Assembly (NCBI RefSeq): GCF_000826105.1
Contig: NZ_CCYK01000004.1
Coordinates: 372,001 to 436,000 of the forward strand
DNA length: 64,000 nucleotides
Source: Pseudomonas massiliensis
GTDB taxonomy: Bacteria > Pseudomonadota > Gammaproteobacteria > Pseudomonadales > Pseudomonadaceae
Reading direction: 5' to 3'
The notes under the pieces are model-generated. The model searched no databases and was not told where the DNA came from. It was given only the letters and a program-made list of their open reading frames with translations. Both the position numbers and the translations under genes were made by a program. Position 1 is the first letter of the stretch. Each line of letters opens with the position of its first letter. Positions 1 to 7,952 of this stretch are shown here, in pieces.

Positions 1-367
1 TGGCGCTGGTATCGCTGGCCAGGCTTGCCTCGATGCGGGACGGGTCCAGGTTCCAGGTGGCCGGGCAGATGTCGGCGAACACGGGGCGGATCCGTTCCCA
101 GTGCAAGGTGCTGCTGGTGGCGATGAAGCTGAACGGGGTAGTGATGGCGCTGCCGCGCAAGCCCAGGGCGCGGTAGGCTACTTGCAAGGCCATGGTGCCG
201 TTGTTCACCAGCACGATGTTGCGCACGCCCAGGTATTCTTTCAGGCGCTCTTCCAGCTCACAGCACAGTGGGCCCTGATTGGTGAGCCAGCGTGAGGCAT
301 AGATGCCGTCGACGTAGGCTTTGAATTTTTCAAGATTGCCCATGTACGACTTGGTGACATTGATCAT
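1..367 (-). CDS. DegT/DnrJ/EryC1/StrS-type sugar aminotransferase, N-terminal part (cut by window edge)
   Basis: The 122 visible residues match the start of PLP-dependent nucleotide-sugar aminotransferases: an N-terminal stretch ending in ASRWLTNQGP, then LEERLKEYLGV, then the family block VLVNNGTMALQVAYRALG and TTPFSFIATSSTLHWERIRPVFADI. These enzymes transaminate keto-sugar nucleotides or keto-cyclitols for surface glycans or modified metabolites. The PLP lysine lies beyond the left edge, so activity cannot be judged. The ATG at 367 gives a normal family N-terminus. It lies 61 bases downstream of an oxygenase-like gene on the same strand and may be co-transcribed with it. The sugar substrate cannot be told from this fragment. 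Confidence 0.85.
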   Translation of the reverse strand, partial: MINVTKSYMGNLEKFKAYVDGIYASRWLTNQGPLCCELEERLKEYLGVRNIVLVNNGTMALQVAYRALGLRGSAITTPFSFIATSSTLHWERIRPVFADICPATWNLDPSRIEASLASDTSA

Positions 368-428
368 GGCTCTTCCTTGCGCAAAGCTTGCGCGGCTGGC
401 TGTGGGGCTGCAGTGCGGACCAGGGAGA

Positions 429-1196
429 TCAAGCGGCGGTGTCGGAGCGGGCAACGCTGCGTCGGGCGCGTTGCTGGTTGAGCGTGAGGATCAGCCGCGT
501 AGCCAGGCTGCCGGCATGTGGATCGCCGTAGTGGAACAGGGCGGTGGCGCGCCTGAGATGCGGATCACAGGGCTGGTTGGCATGCAGGCTGCGGTAGCCC
601 CAGAAGAGGTAGAGGTTGCCGGGCACCAGGGGCAGGGTACGCGGCTTGAGCCAGCCGGCATCGATGCCGCGACAGATCAAGCGGCGACTGAGCCTGTTCT
701 GCAGTACCGCTTTCTCGGCTACGTTCAGGGCCACGCTGGCGCGCACCGGGCGCAGATTGGGAAACAGCACCAGGTCGCCGCGCTGTTGGCCTTCTTCGGG
801 AATGAAGACGGGTACCAGCAGCGTGATCAAGGTGGCGTCGTAATGGAAGGCATTGGATTCACGGGCGCCACTACCGCCCTGGACGCAGCGCAACACCGGG
901 AAGATCTCGCGGCTGGCGGCGCTCGCGCCCGTGGCATGGCGGTGCAGGCGGTCCAGCAAGGTGGCCAGTTCGGGCGAGGCGGCTAGCCGCGCCATGGGGC
1001 TGTCGGCAAGCGCGTCCAGGCCGTGATAGGCGAAGTACCGGCCGTTGTGCTGGCTGGCGTGCCGCTCGACGTAATGGCGCATGTCTGCCAGTTCATTAGC
1101 GCAAAACGCCTGTTCGATCACGGCATGGCCACGCTGGTCCATATCGTGGACCAACAGCGCGATGGAAACCGGGTCATAGCGAAAAGTTGGCGACAT
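429..1196 (-). CDS. Putative Fe(II)/2-oxoglutarate-type oxygenase (phytanoyl-CoA dioxygenase-like)
   Basis: A 255-residue protein when started at the ATG at 1196; an in-frame TTG at 1256 would add 20 residues that look non-coding. It shows a possible metal-binding facial triad: H118-x-D120 in the segment NAFHYDATLITLLVP, and H205 in LFWGYRSLHANQP, followed by R215/R216 where 2-oxoglutarate could be held. The spacing fits the cupin-fold oxygenases related to phytanoyl-CoA dioxygenase. No signal peptide or membrane segment is visible. The neighbouring aminotransferase suggests that both act on one small molecule or sugar, which is inference. The assignment rests on motif geometry and not on overall recognition of the family. 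Confidence 0.55.
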   Translation of the reverse strand: MSPTFRYDPVSIALLVHDMDQRGHAVIEQAFCANELADMRHYVERHASQHNGRYFAYHGLDALADSPMARLAASPELATLLDRLHRHATGASAASREIFPVLRCVQGGSGARESNAFHYDATLITLLVPVFIPEEGQQRGDLVLFPNLRPVRASVALNVAEKAVLQNRLSRRLICRGIDAGWLKPRTLPLVPGNLYLFWGYRSLHANQPCDPHLRRATALFHYGDPHAGSLATRLILTLNQQRARRSVARSDTAA

Positions 1197-1832
1197 GACA
1201 AGACACTCTATCCGTGAATGAACTTTATTTGCAGCCGAAGTGCGAACTTCGGCCAAAGCTACCGCCAGCCCAGCTGATAATTAGCAGGGCGACTTGGTAA
1301 TACCGCACGCGAATTTCGCGGCAACGCCAAGGGCTCTTCCATTGAAGTTGGGCAGCATTTGAACGTTACAAAACTTCAGGTAAGCCGAAGTCCTTCATGC
1401 TAAAAACACCAGCATTTAACGGGGGCTGCCTTAGGACACTTGCGGGGATTTTCTTCTGCGGGACTTCATGGCCCGGTCCGAGTCTTTGCCCGGATGAGTG
1501 ATATATCGTTTTTTCCTGTTGGGCTGTCAATCGTTTCCGTCGAAAAAACAGCTAGAAGCCTTCCATTTTTCCATGAGACAATATAACTCATTGATCCATA
1601 ACGATATTTTAATTTGACGCCATCTAAATGATGTCATTTTGGCTTTTGATGATGGCTCCGACCTGAAAGGCATTGTTTTTACAGTTGAAAAGCACGGCAA
1701 CCGCTGGAATTGCTGGCTTTCCCAGGTGTGGCGGAGAAAAAATCGTTCGCTGGCATGGCCAAAACTTTGGCGACGGGTTGCCAGCGAAGGCCTCATGCTG
1801 AAATCAGGCCGTGCCGTTAAGTTGACATCACG
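1197..1832. other. 636-bp intergenic region, AT-rich in the middle
   Basis: No convincing gene. The stretch around 1500-1660 is much richer in A and T than the flanking genes, with runs of T and A. Short open frames on both strands do not resemble proteins I know. The right end contains the inverted repeat listed at 1746-1788, which lies just past the stop codon of the amidase gene. The left part must contain the promoter of the oxygenase-like gene, but I see no clear -35/-10 pair. Confidence 0.5.
1746..1788 (-). terminator. Candidate Rho-independent terminator of davBA
   Basis: A perfect 9-base inverted repeat (TTCGCTGGC at 1746-1754, GCCAGCGAA at 1780-1788) with a 25-base loop that itself contains GGCC and GGC arms. 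On the minus strand the stem is followed by CGATTTTTTC, a usable U-tract. It lies about 45 bases beyond the davA stop codon. The GCCAGCGAA arms also resemble Pseudomonas REP-type palindromes seen again near 31200. Confidence 0.5.
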
Positions 1833-2630
1833 TCAAGGGTGATCATACAGGTCAGGTCGCCGGTCTTGGAGATAAGGGGTCGAGGCTCGAAGCTTCGCGA
1901 GATGGTTGCGGTCCAGATCCGCCACTAACAGGCACTCCTTGGCCTGGGCCTGGGCCGCGGCTACGATCTCGCCAGCCGGCCCGCTCAGGCTACTCAGGCC
2001 GCAGTAATGCAGGTCTGCTTCAACCCCACAGTAATTGGCATAGGCGAGGTAGCAGCCGTTTTCGTAGGCACGGGCACGCACGGTGACCTGGGCGACGAAC
2101 TCGAAGCCCGCCATGTTGGCGGTGGGCACCAGTACCAGCTCGGCCCCGGCCAGGGCCAGTTGTCGCACGGCTTCGGGAAACTCCACGTCGTAGCAGATCA
2201 ACAGGCCCAGTGACCAGCCATGAAGCTGGACCACGGCGAAGCCTCCATCGCCCGGGCTGAACATGGCGCGGTCCAGCGCCCCAAACAAGTGTGCCTTGCG
2301 GTAGTCCAGAAGCCGCTGGCCTTGGGCATCCACCAGTTGCGCCGCGTTGTACACGGCCCCGTGTTCGCTCGCCTCGGGGTAGCCATAGGCGATGGCGATG
2401 CCTTGAGCCCGGGCGATGCTGGCCACCGCCTCCGGCAACTCGCCATCCGGGGGCTGGGCCAGCGCTTGGGCGGCCGAGGCGCCAATGTTGTAACCACTGA
2501 GGAACATTTCCTGGAACACCACCAGGTGCGCGCCCTGGCGAGCCGCCTCGGCGGCCCAGTGCCCGAGGCGACGCAGATTATGCTCGCTCGATCCAGGCCC
2601 GGCGGGCCCCTGGTAGATGGCAATGCGCAT
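1833..2630 (-). CDS. davA: 5-aminovaleramidase (nitrilase-superfamily amidohydrolase)
   Basis: Hydrolyses 5-aminovaleramide to 5-aminovalerate and ammonia, the second step of the monooxygenase route of L-lysine degradation in the cytosol. The 265-residue protein carries the full carbon-nitrogen hydrolase triad: E41 in VVFQEMFLSGY, K112 in LLDYRKAHLFG and C146 in LLICYDVEFPE. Length matches the family. The ATG at 2630 is preceded by a GAGG ribosome site and lies only nine bases past the stop of the lysine monooxygenase gene, so the two are one transcript. Nitrilase-family enzymes have many substrates; the specific call depends on this pairing, which is the same as in P. putida. Confidence 0.9.
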   Translation of the reverse strand: MRIAIYQGPAGPGSSEHNLRRLGHWAAEAARQGAHLVVFQEMFLSGYNIGASAAQALAQPPDGELPEAVASIARAQGIAIAYGYPEASEHGAVYNAAQLVDAQGQRLLDYRKAHLFGALDRAMFSPGDGGFAVVQLHGWSLGLLICYDVEFPEAVRQLALAGAELVLVPTANMAGFEFVAQVTVRARAYENGCYLAYANYCGVEADLHYCGLSSLSGPAGEIVAAAQAQAKECLLVADLDRNHLAKLRASTPYLQDRRPDLYDHP

Positions 2631-2639
2631 AAGGGAACC

Positions 2640-4322
2640 TCAATCGGGCAGGGCGACAGGGCCCAGGCTGTCGAAGAGATCGCCCGGGCCTGGGTTGTTG
2701 GGCGAAGTCTTGCCGCCAAAATGATTCATGATGCCCCATACGGCATTGAGTGACGTCTGTACGGCGCCCTCCACCCAGGCGGGTGTCCAGGACACGTCGT
2801 CGCCCGCAATGAAGATGCCGCGTTGCTCGGCGGGCATGTCCTTCTGCACGAAATGGGCGTACATGCGCTGGTTATAGCGGTAATGGCCCGGCAGCGCGCC
2901 TTTGAACGCACCGAGGAAGTGCGGGTCCGCCTCCCAGGAAACGGTAATGGGGTCACCAATGATGTGCCCGGCAATGTCTACGGTAGGGTAGATCTTCTTC
3001 AAGGCATCCAGCGCCAGCTTGACCCGCTTCTCTACGGGGTGAGGCAACATCTTGAGGGCGTCACTCATCCATGAGTAGGACAGGCAGATCACTCCCGGTT
3101 GGCCTTCGCCATTGTCGAACAGATAGGTGCCACGGGTAAGGCGGTCGGTCAGGGTCATGCTCATGGTATCGCGCCCGGTGACCGGGTCCTTGTCCTTCCA
3201 GAAAGGGCGGTCCACCATCACGAAGGTCTTGGACGACTGCATATAGCGGGTTCGATCCAGGGCCATCCACATCTTCTGGGAGAACAGCGATTCCTCACAT
3301 TCGATCTGGGTGGTCAGCAACCAGCTCTGGCAGGTCGCGAGAACCGCCGGGTACACCCGCGTGTGGCCCCACACGTCAGTGACCGCGAACTGGCCGTTGG
3401 CTGCCCGCGCCACTTTCTGCACGCCGCAGCGTGGCGCCCCGCTGTGCAGGCTGCTCAGGCTGGTGCCGGCGGGCCAGTGGGCGCAGCGCTCGGGCGCGTG
3501 CCGCCAGATGCCCAGCGGTACCTGTTCCACGCCACCGACGACCAGATGCTGATGGTCGTCGCAGTTGGTCATCACCACGCGCAAGATTTCCAGCATGGAA
3601 TTGGGGAAGTCTGAATCCCAGCCGCCAGTGCCGAAGCCGACCTGGCCGAACACTTCCCGATGCTGGAAGCTCAGCCCGGCGAAGGAGCGCGAAGTGGCGA
3701 CAAAATCATAGAAGGTACGGTCATCCCACAAAGGTACCAAGGTATCCCATAGTGCCTTGAGGCGCGCTGTGTCACGGTCGCGGATGGCCTGCTGGATCTC
3801 GCTGAAGTGAGCGCGTTCTTCCAGTGCGTCGGCCCAGGCGTCGGCCACTTCCTGGAACAGCGGCGGCAGCTCGGAGGCGCTTTCGGCATAGTAGGTTTGC
3901 CCCTCCAGATCGATAACGGTGCTCCCGGAAGCCGCGGTCAGCGGGTTGGGGAAGGGCCGGGTTTCCAGGCCGAGCAGGTCCACGTAATGGTAGAAGGCGG
4001 TGGAGGATACGGGAAAACGCATGCCCCCCAGCTCGGCGATGATGCCCTCGGCACCTTCGAAGGGCTGCGAACGCAACCGGCCACCCAGGCGCGACGCTTC
4101 ATACACCACCGGCCGCAGGCCCAGCTTCATGAGCTCGTAGGCGGCCACCAGGCCCGCGATGCCGGCGCCGATAATCGCCACTTCCTTGCCGTGATTGGCT
4201 TGCGGAATGCTGCCGAGACCGTCCGGATGGGTGATCCATTGGTCAAACGGGAAGGGAAAGTCCGGGCCGAACACGGTAATCGGCTTGTCGGAGCCAGCAG
4301 GATGGCGGTTGGGCTTGAGCAT
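2640..4322 (-). CDS. davB: L-lysine 2-monooxygenase (flavin amine-oxidase family)
   Basis: Oxidative decarboxylation of L-lysine to 5-aminovaleramide using FAD and oxygen. The N-terminal segment ITVFGPDFPFPFD precedes the Rossmann FAD motif VAIIGAGIAGL, followed by ELMKLGLRPVVYEAS and the amine-oxidase block LGGRLRSQPFEG and AELGGMRFP. The C-terminal FAD-contact region FIAGDDVSWTPAWVEGAVQ is intact. The 560-residue length equals the P. putida enzyme as I recall it, and many long blocks look identical. I chose the ATG at 4322 over the GTG at 4328 because GAGG lies eight bases upstream of the ATG and too close to the GTG. First gene of the davBA pair. Confidence 0.93.
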   Translation of the reverse strand: MLKPNRHPAGSDKPITVFGPDFPFPFDQWITHPDGLGSIPQANHGKEVAIIGAGIAGLVAAYELMKLGLRPVVYEASRLGGRLRSQPFEGAEGIIAELGGMRFPVSSTAFYHYVDLLGLETRPFPNPLTAASGSTVIDLEGQTYYAESASELPPLFQEVADAWADALEERAHFSEIQQAIRDRDTARLKALWDTLVPLWDDRTFYDFVATSRSFAGLSFQHREVFGQVGFGTGGWDSDFPNSMLEILRVVMTNCDDHQHLVVGGVEQVPLGIWRHAPERCAHWPAGTSLSSLHSGAPRCGVQKVARAANGQFAVTDVWGHTRVYPAVLATCQSWLLTTQIECEESLFSQKMWMALDRTRYMQSSKTFVMVDRPFWKDKDPVTGRDTMSMTLTDRLTRGTYLFDNGEGQPGVICLSYSWMSDALKMLPHPVEKRVKLALDALKKIYPTVDIAGHIIGDPITVSWEADPHFLGAFKGALPGHYRYNQRMYAHFVQKDMPAEQRGIFIAGDDVSWTPAWVEGAVQTSLNAVWGIMNHFGGKTSPNNPGPGDLFDSLGPVALPD

Positions 4323-4400
4323 GGGCACCTCGCGGGGTTGCGATCTTGTCAGTATAGAAAGCGATGCCCGGCATTCTAGGTAGGTGCGCGCACGTTATTA

Positions 4401-4439
4401 AGACGCAGATTGTCGTCTAAATGATCGTTTATCGGTCAT
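4401..4439. promoter_or_regulatory. Candidate operator region upstream of davB
   Basis: Two short inverted repeats in the 157-bp gap between the regulator and davB: AGACG (4401-4405) with CGTCT (4414-4418), and an imperfect ATGATCG/CGGTCAT pair around 4421-4439. The gap is AT-richer than its neighbours. Lrp-type regulators commonly bind such loosely palindromic sites, so these are plausible targets of the adjacent regulator. This is inference from layout only. Confidence 0.3.
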
Positions 4440-4479
4440 TGTGATGCGAGAGTATGCCATTTTGTAACGCTGGCATCTA

Positions 4480-4938
4480 TCAGCCGCGCCCGCGGTCGAT
4501 CTTGGTGCTCAGGATGATCGAGGTGGTGGTCTTGTCCACACCCTCGATGCCGCCGATCTGGTCCAGCAATTCATCGAGCTGTTCCGGCGAATCCGTATGC
4601 AGCCAGGCCACATAATCGAACTCACCACTCACGGCGCACAATTGCTGGATCTGCGCCATGGCGCCGAGACGCTTGAGCACATCGCGGCCAGCCTTGGGCT
4701 GCACGGTGATGCCGACGTAGGCTTGCAGCCCGCCGCTCAAGGCGCGCTGGGCCAGGCGCACGCCGTAGCCAACGATGACGCCGGTACGTTCCAGGCGGGC
4801 GAGGCGGGCAGTAACGGTGGTGCGGGCAATGCCCAGTTTCCGAGCCAAGGTGGCGACGCTTTCGCGGGCGTTCACCTGCAGGGCGGCAATCAATTGACGG
4901 TCAACCCCGTCGAGGGCAAAGGCGCTATGGTCGGTCAT
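4480..4938 (-). CDS. Lrp/AsnC-family transcriptional regulator
   Basis: A 152-residue regulator with the standard two-domain layout. Residues about 8-60 are the winged helix-turn-helix (LDGVDRQLIAALQVNARESVA, split by a turn, then GIARTTVTARLARLE). The rest is the RAM ligand-sensing domain (VGITVQPKAG, LCAVSGEFDYVAWLHT, IEGVDKTTTSIIL). It is on the same strand as davBA, 157 bases upstream of davB, and in P. putida a regulator of this family sits beside davBA. A role as lysine-responsive regulator of davBA is therefore likely but not proven. Its start ATG at 4938 faces the divergent glycan operon at 5194. Confidence 0.88.
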   Translation of the reverse strand: MTDHSAFALDGVDRQLIAALQVNARESVATLARKLGIARTTVTARLARLERTGVIVGYGVRLAQRALSGGLQAYVGITVQPKAGRDVLKRLGAMAQIQQLCAVSGEFDYVAWLHTDSPEQLDELLDQIGGIEGVDKTTTSIILSTKIDRGRG

Positions 4939-5193
4939 TGGATCTCAACGGATGGAGGCATAGGGCTATCCTAGTAAACCGCGACCCGGCAGTCACTCTC
5001 TATCGCAGCAAAATACAAAATACCGACGAAACTCTTTTGCGTCGCCTTTTGACAACGGTCGGCAACTAACAGGTTATTTTCGTTTTTTTGGCGCCAACGT
5101 TATGGCGAAATGCCATCTACCTATTTATTAATTTGAAGTGGCAATTAAATAATAATCGCTATAGTCGCGTCTGATTCAGCAGGAGCGATCGAC
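4939..5193. other. Divergent promoter region between the Lrp-type regulator and the glycan operon
   Basis: 255 bases, markedly AT-rich from about 5080 to 5170. A TTGACA hexamer lies at 5049-5054 on the plus strand, but the best -10 match about 18 bases further on (GTTATT) is weak, so no promoter is claimed. A clear ribosome site AGGAG at 5181-5185 precedes the ATG at 5194. Confidence 0.4.
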
Positions 5194-6645
5194 ATGGCAT
5201 TGACGCAAGGAAAGTTGTTAGACGCCGTGCCCCCTTTGATAGTGGATCTGGACGGAACACTTTTACGTTCAGATCTATTACTTGAAACCTTCCTAGCCTA
5301 TGTTCGGAAAAAACCAACCGGGGTTGTTTCCGTTCTTGGCTGGTTGCGTCAGGGCAAGGCCGAACTCAAGGAAGGGCTGGCTCTGGCCGCTGAGCTGGAT
5401 GTAGCCGTGCTGCCCTACGATCCCGAGGTGCTGGGGTTGATCCGCCAGGCTCGGCGAGAGGGGCGTGAGGTGGTGCTGGCCACCGCCAGCCATCGTACCT
5501 TGGCCGAACGCATCGCCGCGCACGTGGGGGAATTCGACGATGTGTTCGCCAGCGAGCAGGGCCTGAACCTTTCCGCCGAGCGTAAACGGGCCCTGCTGGT
5601 AGCGCGCTATGGGGAGGGCGGCTTCGATTACCTGGGCAACTCTCGGGACGACCTGGCGGTATGGCCCAGCGCCCGAGAAGCGATAGTGGTCAACCCTGAC
5701 GCCGGGGTCGAGCGCAAGGCTCGGCGGCTCGCCCAGGTAAGCCAGGTGATCGATTCCAACCCGCCGAGCCTGCGTCTTTGGTTCAAGGCGCTGCGCCTGC
5801 ATCAATGGATGAAGAATCTGCTGATCTTCGTCCCGCTGCTGGCGGCGCACCTGCTCGGTCAACCGCAGCAGTTGCTCAACGGAGTACTGGCGTTTTTCTG
5901 CTTTGGCCTGTGCGCTTCCAGCGTATACGTGCTCAATGATTTGCTGGACCTGAACGACGACCGCCACCACCGCACCAAGCGCAACCGGCCCTTCGCCAGT
6001 GGGCGCCTGCGCCTGGGCCATGGACTGCTGGCAGTGCCCTTGCTGCTTACGGCGGCCTTTGGCGCCGCGGCCATGCTGCTGCCGTGGCAGTTCAGCGCGG
6101 TGCTGGGCGCCTATTACCTGCTGACCCTGGCCTATTCCCTGTACCTCAAGCGGCAGATGACGGTGGATGTGATTGTGCTGGCCATGCTCTACACGGCGCG
6201 GATCATCGCCGGCGTGGCCGCCTTCAGCGTGCCGCTGACGTTCTGGATACTGGCGTTCTCCATGTTCATCTTCCTCAGCCTGGCATTGGTCAAGCGCTAC
6301 GCCGAACTGCGCGAAGCGCGTTCGCGCGACATGCACGCCATGACCCGCGGCCGCGGTTATTACCCCGGCGACCTGGACATGATCGCTTCCCTGGGCGCCG
6401 CCTCTGGCTACCTGTCAGTGATGGTGCTGGCGCTTTACATCCATGATGGCGCCACGGCGTCCTTGTACGCCTTTCCCCATGTGATCTGGCTGGCCTGCCC
6501 CTTGTTGCTGTTCTGGATCACTCGGGTATGGATGCTGACTCATCGCGGCGAAATGAACGACGATCCGGTAGTGTTCGCCATTCGCGACCGTATCAGCCAG
6601 GTAATCGGCCTGTTGTTCGGTGTCGTGTTCTGGGTAGCCACATGA
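5194..6645 (+). CDS. HAD phosphatase-UbiA prenyltransferase fusion (DPPR synthase-like)
   Basis: A 483-residue two-domain protein. Residues 1-180 form a HAD-type phosphatase: motif I DLDGT at 18-22, motif II around LATAS (95-99), motif IV GNSRDD near 148-153. From residue 195 on it is a UbiA-type membrane prenyltransferase with the signature N248-D249-xx-D252-xxx-D256 in the first cytoplasmic loop, and several hydrophobic spans. In mycobacteria the UbiA enzyme (Rv3806c) joins PRPP to decaprenyl phosphate and a separate phosphatase removes the 5'-phosphate; here a fused HAD domain could do that second step. It is the first gene of a five-gene operon whose next two genes resemble DprE1 and DprE2, supporting a lipid-linked ribose/arabinose role. 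Confidence 0.85.
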   Translation: MALTQGKLLDAVPPLIVDLDGTLLRSDLLLETFLAYVRKKPTGVVSVLGWLRQGKAELKEGLALAAELDVAVLPYDPEVLGLIRQARREGREVVLATASHRTLAERIAAHVGEFDDVFASEQGLNLSAERKRALLVARYGEGGFDYLGNSRDDLAVWPSAREAIVVNPDAGVERKARRLAQVSQVIDSNPPSLRLWFKALRLHQWMKNLLIFVPLLAAHLLGQPQQLLNGVLAFFCFGLCASSVYVLNDLLDLNDDRHHRTKRNRPFASGRLRLGHGLLAVPLLLTAAFGAAAMLLPWQFSAVLGAYYLLTLAYSLYLKRQMTVDVIVLAMLYTARIIAGVAAFSVPLTFWILAFSMFIFLSLALVKRYAELREARSRDMHAMTRGRGYYPGDLDMIASLGAASGYLSVMVLALYIHDGATASLYAFPHVIWLACPLLLFWITRVWMLTHRGEMNDDPVVFAIRDRISQVIGLLFGVVFWVAT

Positions 6646-7952
6646 GCCTCAACTCCTGGGGGCGGGTGCCGCATGCACCGCAACAAGGCCACGGTTGCGG
6701 CTGGCGTAGCGAGCTGGCAAAGGCCGCGGCTCGGGTAGTGAAAGGTCATGGCAGCACCCTGCCGTATGGCAATGGGCGCAGCTACGGTGACAGTTGCCTG
6801 GCCAGCAGCGACCAGGTGCTGACCATGCGCCGGCTGGACCGGCTTATCGAGGCAGACTGGGCCGCGGGGGTTGTCGAGGTCGAGGCCGGCATGACCCTGG
6901 CCGAACTGCTGGCGCTGGCCATCCCTCGCGGGTGGTTTCTGCCGGTAACTCCAGGAACCCAGTTCGCCACCGTGGGCGGCGCCATCGCCAATGACGTGCA
7001 CGGCAAGAACCATCACCGCCGCGGCACTTTCGGCCATCACCTGATCAGCTTCAGCCTGTTGCGCCATGGGGAGGGATCGCTCCATTGCAGCCCGGACGAG
7101 CAGGCCGAACTCTTCGCCGCCACCATCGGTGGGCTGGGGCTTACCGGGATCATCTGCGCGGCGCGCATTCGCTTGATCCCCATTCGCGCCAGCCAGATCG
7201 ACACCCAGACGGTGCGCTTCGGTGGGTTGGATGAATTCTTCGCCCTTTCCGAAACCCTGGACAGCCAGCACGAGTATGCCGTGGCCTGGGTGGATTGCCT
7301 GGCACGCGGCGCTCAGCGCGGGCGTGGGGTATACATCGTGGGCGACCATGCCGCCTATGGGTCTCTGGATACAGGCGGCCAGCCCAGGTTGCGGGTGCCG
7401 CTGACGCCGCCGGTATCCTTGGTGAACCGCTATTCCCTCAAGCCATTCAACAGTCTGTACTGGCATGCGCATCCCAAGGTACTGACCCAAGGGCGCAGCC
7501 ACTACGAGCCTTTCTTCTACCCATTGGACCAGATTCTGCACTGGAACCGCATCTACGGCCGGCGAGGCTTCCAGCAATACCAGTGCGTGCTTCCTGAACG
7601 TAGCGCCAGGGCGGCGCTGGGACAGTTGCTCGAGCAGATCGCCGCGGCCGGAGAAGGCTCTTTCCTCGCGGTACTCAAGCGTTGCGGCCACTTGCGTTCG
7701 CCTGGCTTGCTGTCCTTTCCAATGGCCGGTGTGTCCCTGGCGCTGGACTTCCCGCAAAGCCCCGCGTTGGGGGAACGTCTCTTTCCCCGGTTGGACGCGC
7801 TGGTCCGTGAAGCCGGCGGCCGCCTCTATCCGGCCAAGGATGCGCACATGAGCGGCGCCGATTTTCGCCATGCCTACCCGGCCTGGGAGCGCGTCGAAGC
7901 CCTGCGCGACCCCACGCTGATGTCTCGTTTCTGGAACAGGGTCACCCAATGA
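6642..7952 (+). CDS. DprE1-like FAD-linked oxidase (polyprenyl-phosphoryl-ribose 2'-oxidase candidate)
   Basis: A 436-residue FAD-binding-4/VAO-type oxidase. The nucleotide-binding block PYGNGRSYGDS (41-51) and PVTPGTQFATVGGAIANDVH with GKNHH (101-125) match mycobacterial DprE1 closely. The catalytic lysine region GRLYPAKDAH keeps K399, equivalent to DprE1 Lys418. The DprE1 cysteine attacked by benzothiazinones (Cys387) aligns with A367 in the segment LSFPMAGVSLALDF. The expected reaction is FAD-dependent oxidation of the ribose 2'-OH of a polyprenyl-phosphoryl ribose. The ATG at 6642 overlaps the stop of the upstream gene by four bases (ATGA), showing translational coupling. Confidence 0.88.
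   Translation: MSLNSWGRVPHAPQQGHGCGWRSELAKAAARVVKGHGSTLPYGNGRSYGDSCLASSDQVLTMRRLDRLIEADWAAGVVEVEAGMTLAELLALAIPRGWFLPVTPGTQFATVGGAIANDVHGKNHHRRGTFGHHLISFSLLRHGEGSLHCSPDEQAELFAATIGGLGLTGIICAARIRLIPIRASQIDTQTVRFGGLDEFFALSETLDSQHEYAVAWVDCLARGAQRGRGVYIVGDHAAYGSLDTGGQPRLRVPLTPPVSLVNRYSLKPFNSLYWHAHPKVLTQGRSHYEPFFYPLDQILHWNRIYGRRGFQQYQCVLPERSARAALGQLLEQIAAAGEGSFLAVLKRCGHLRSPGLLSFPMAGVSLALDFPQSPALGERLFPRLDALVREAGGRLYPAKDAHMSGADFRHAYPAWERVEALRDPTLMSRFWNRVTQ

Noticed and set aside
1527..1842. Two short overlapping open frames in the AT-rich gap near 1500-1840
   Set aside because: Neither has a ribosome site or recognisable sequence, and the second runs through the terminator hairpin of davA.
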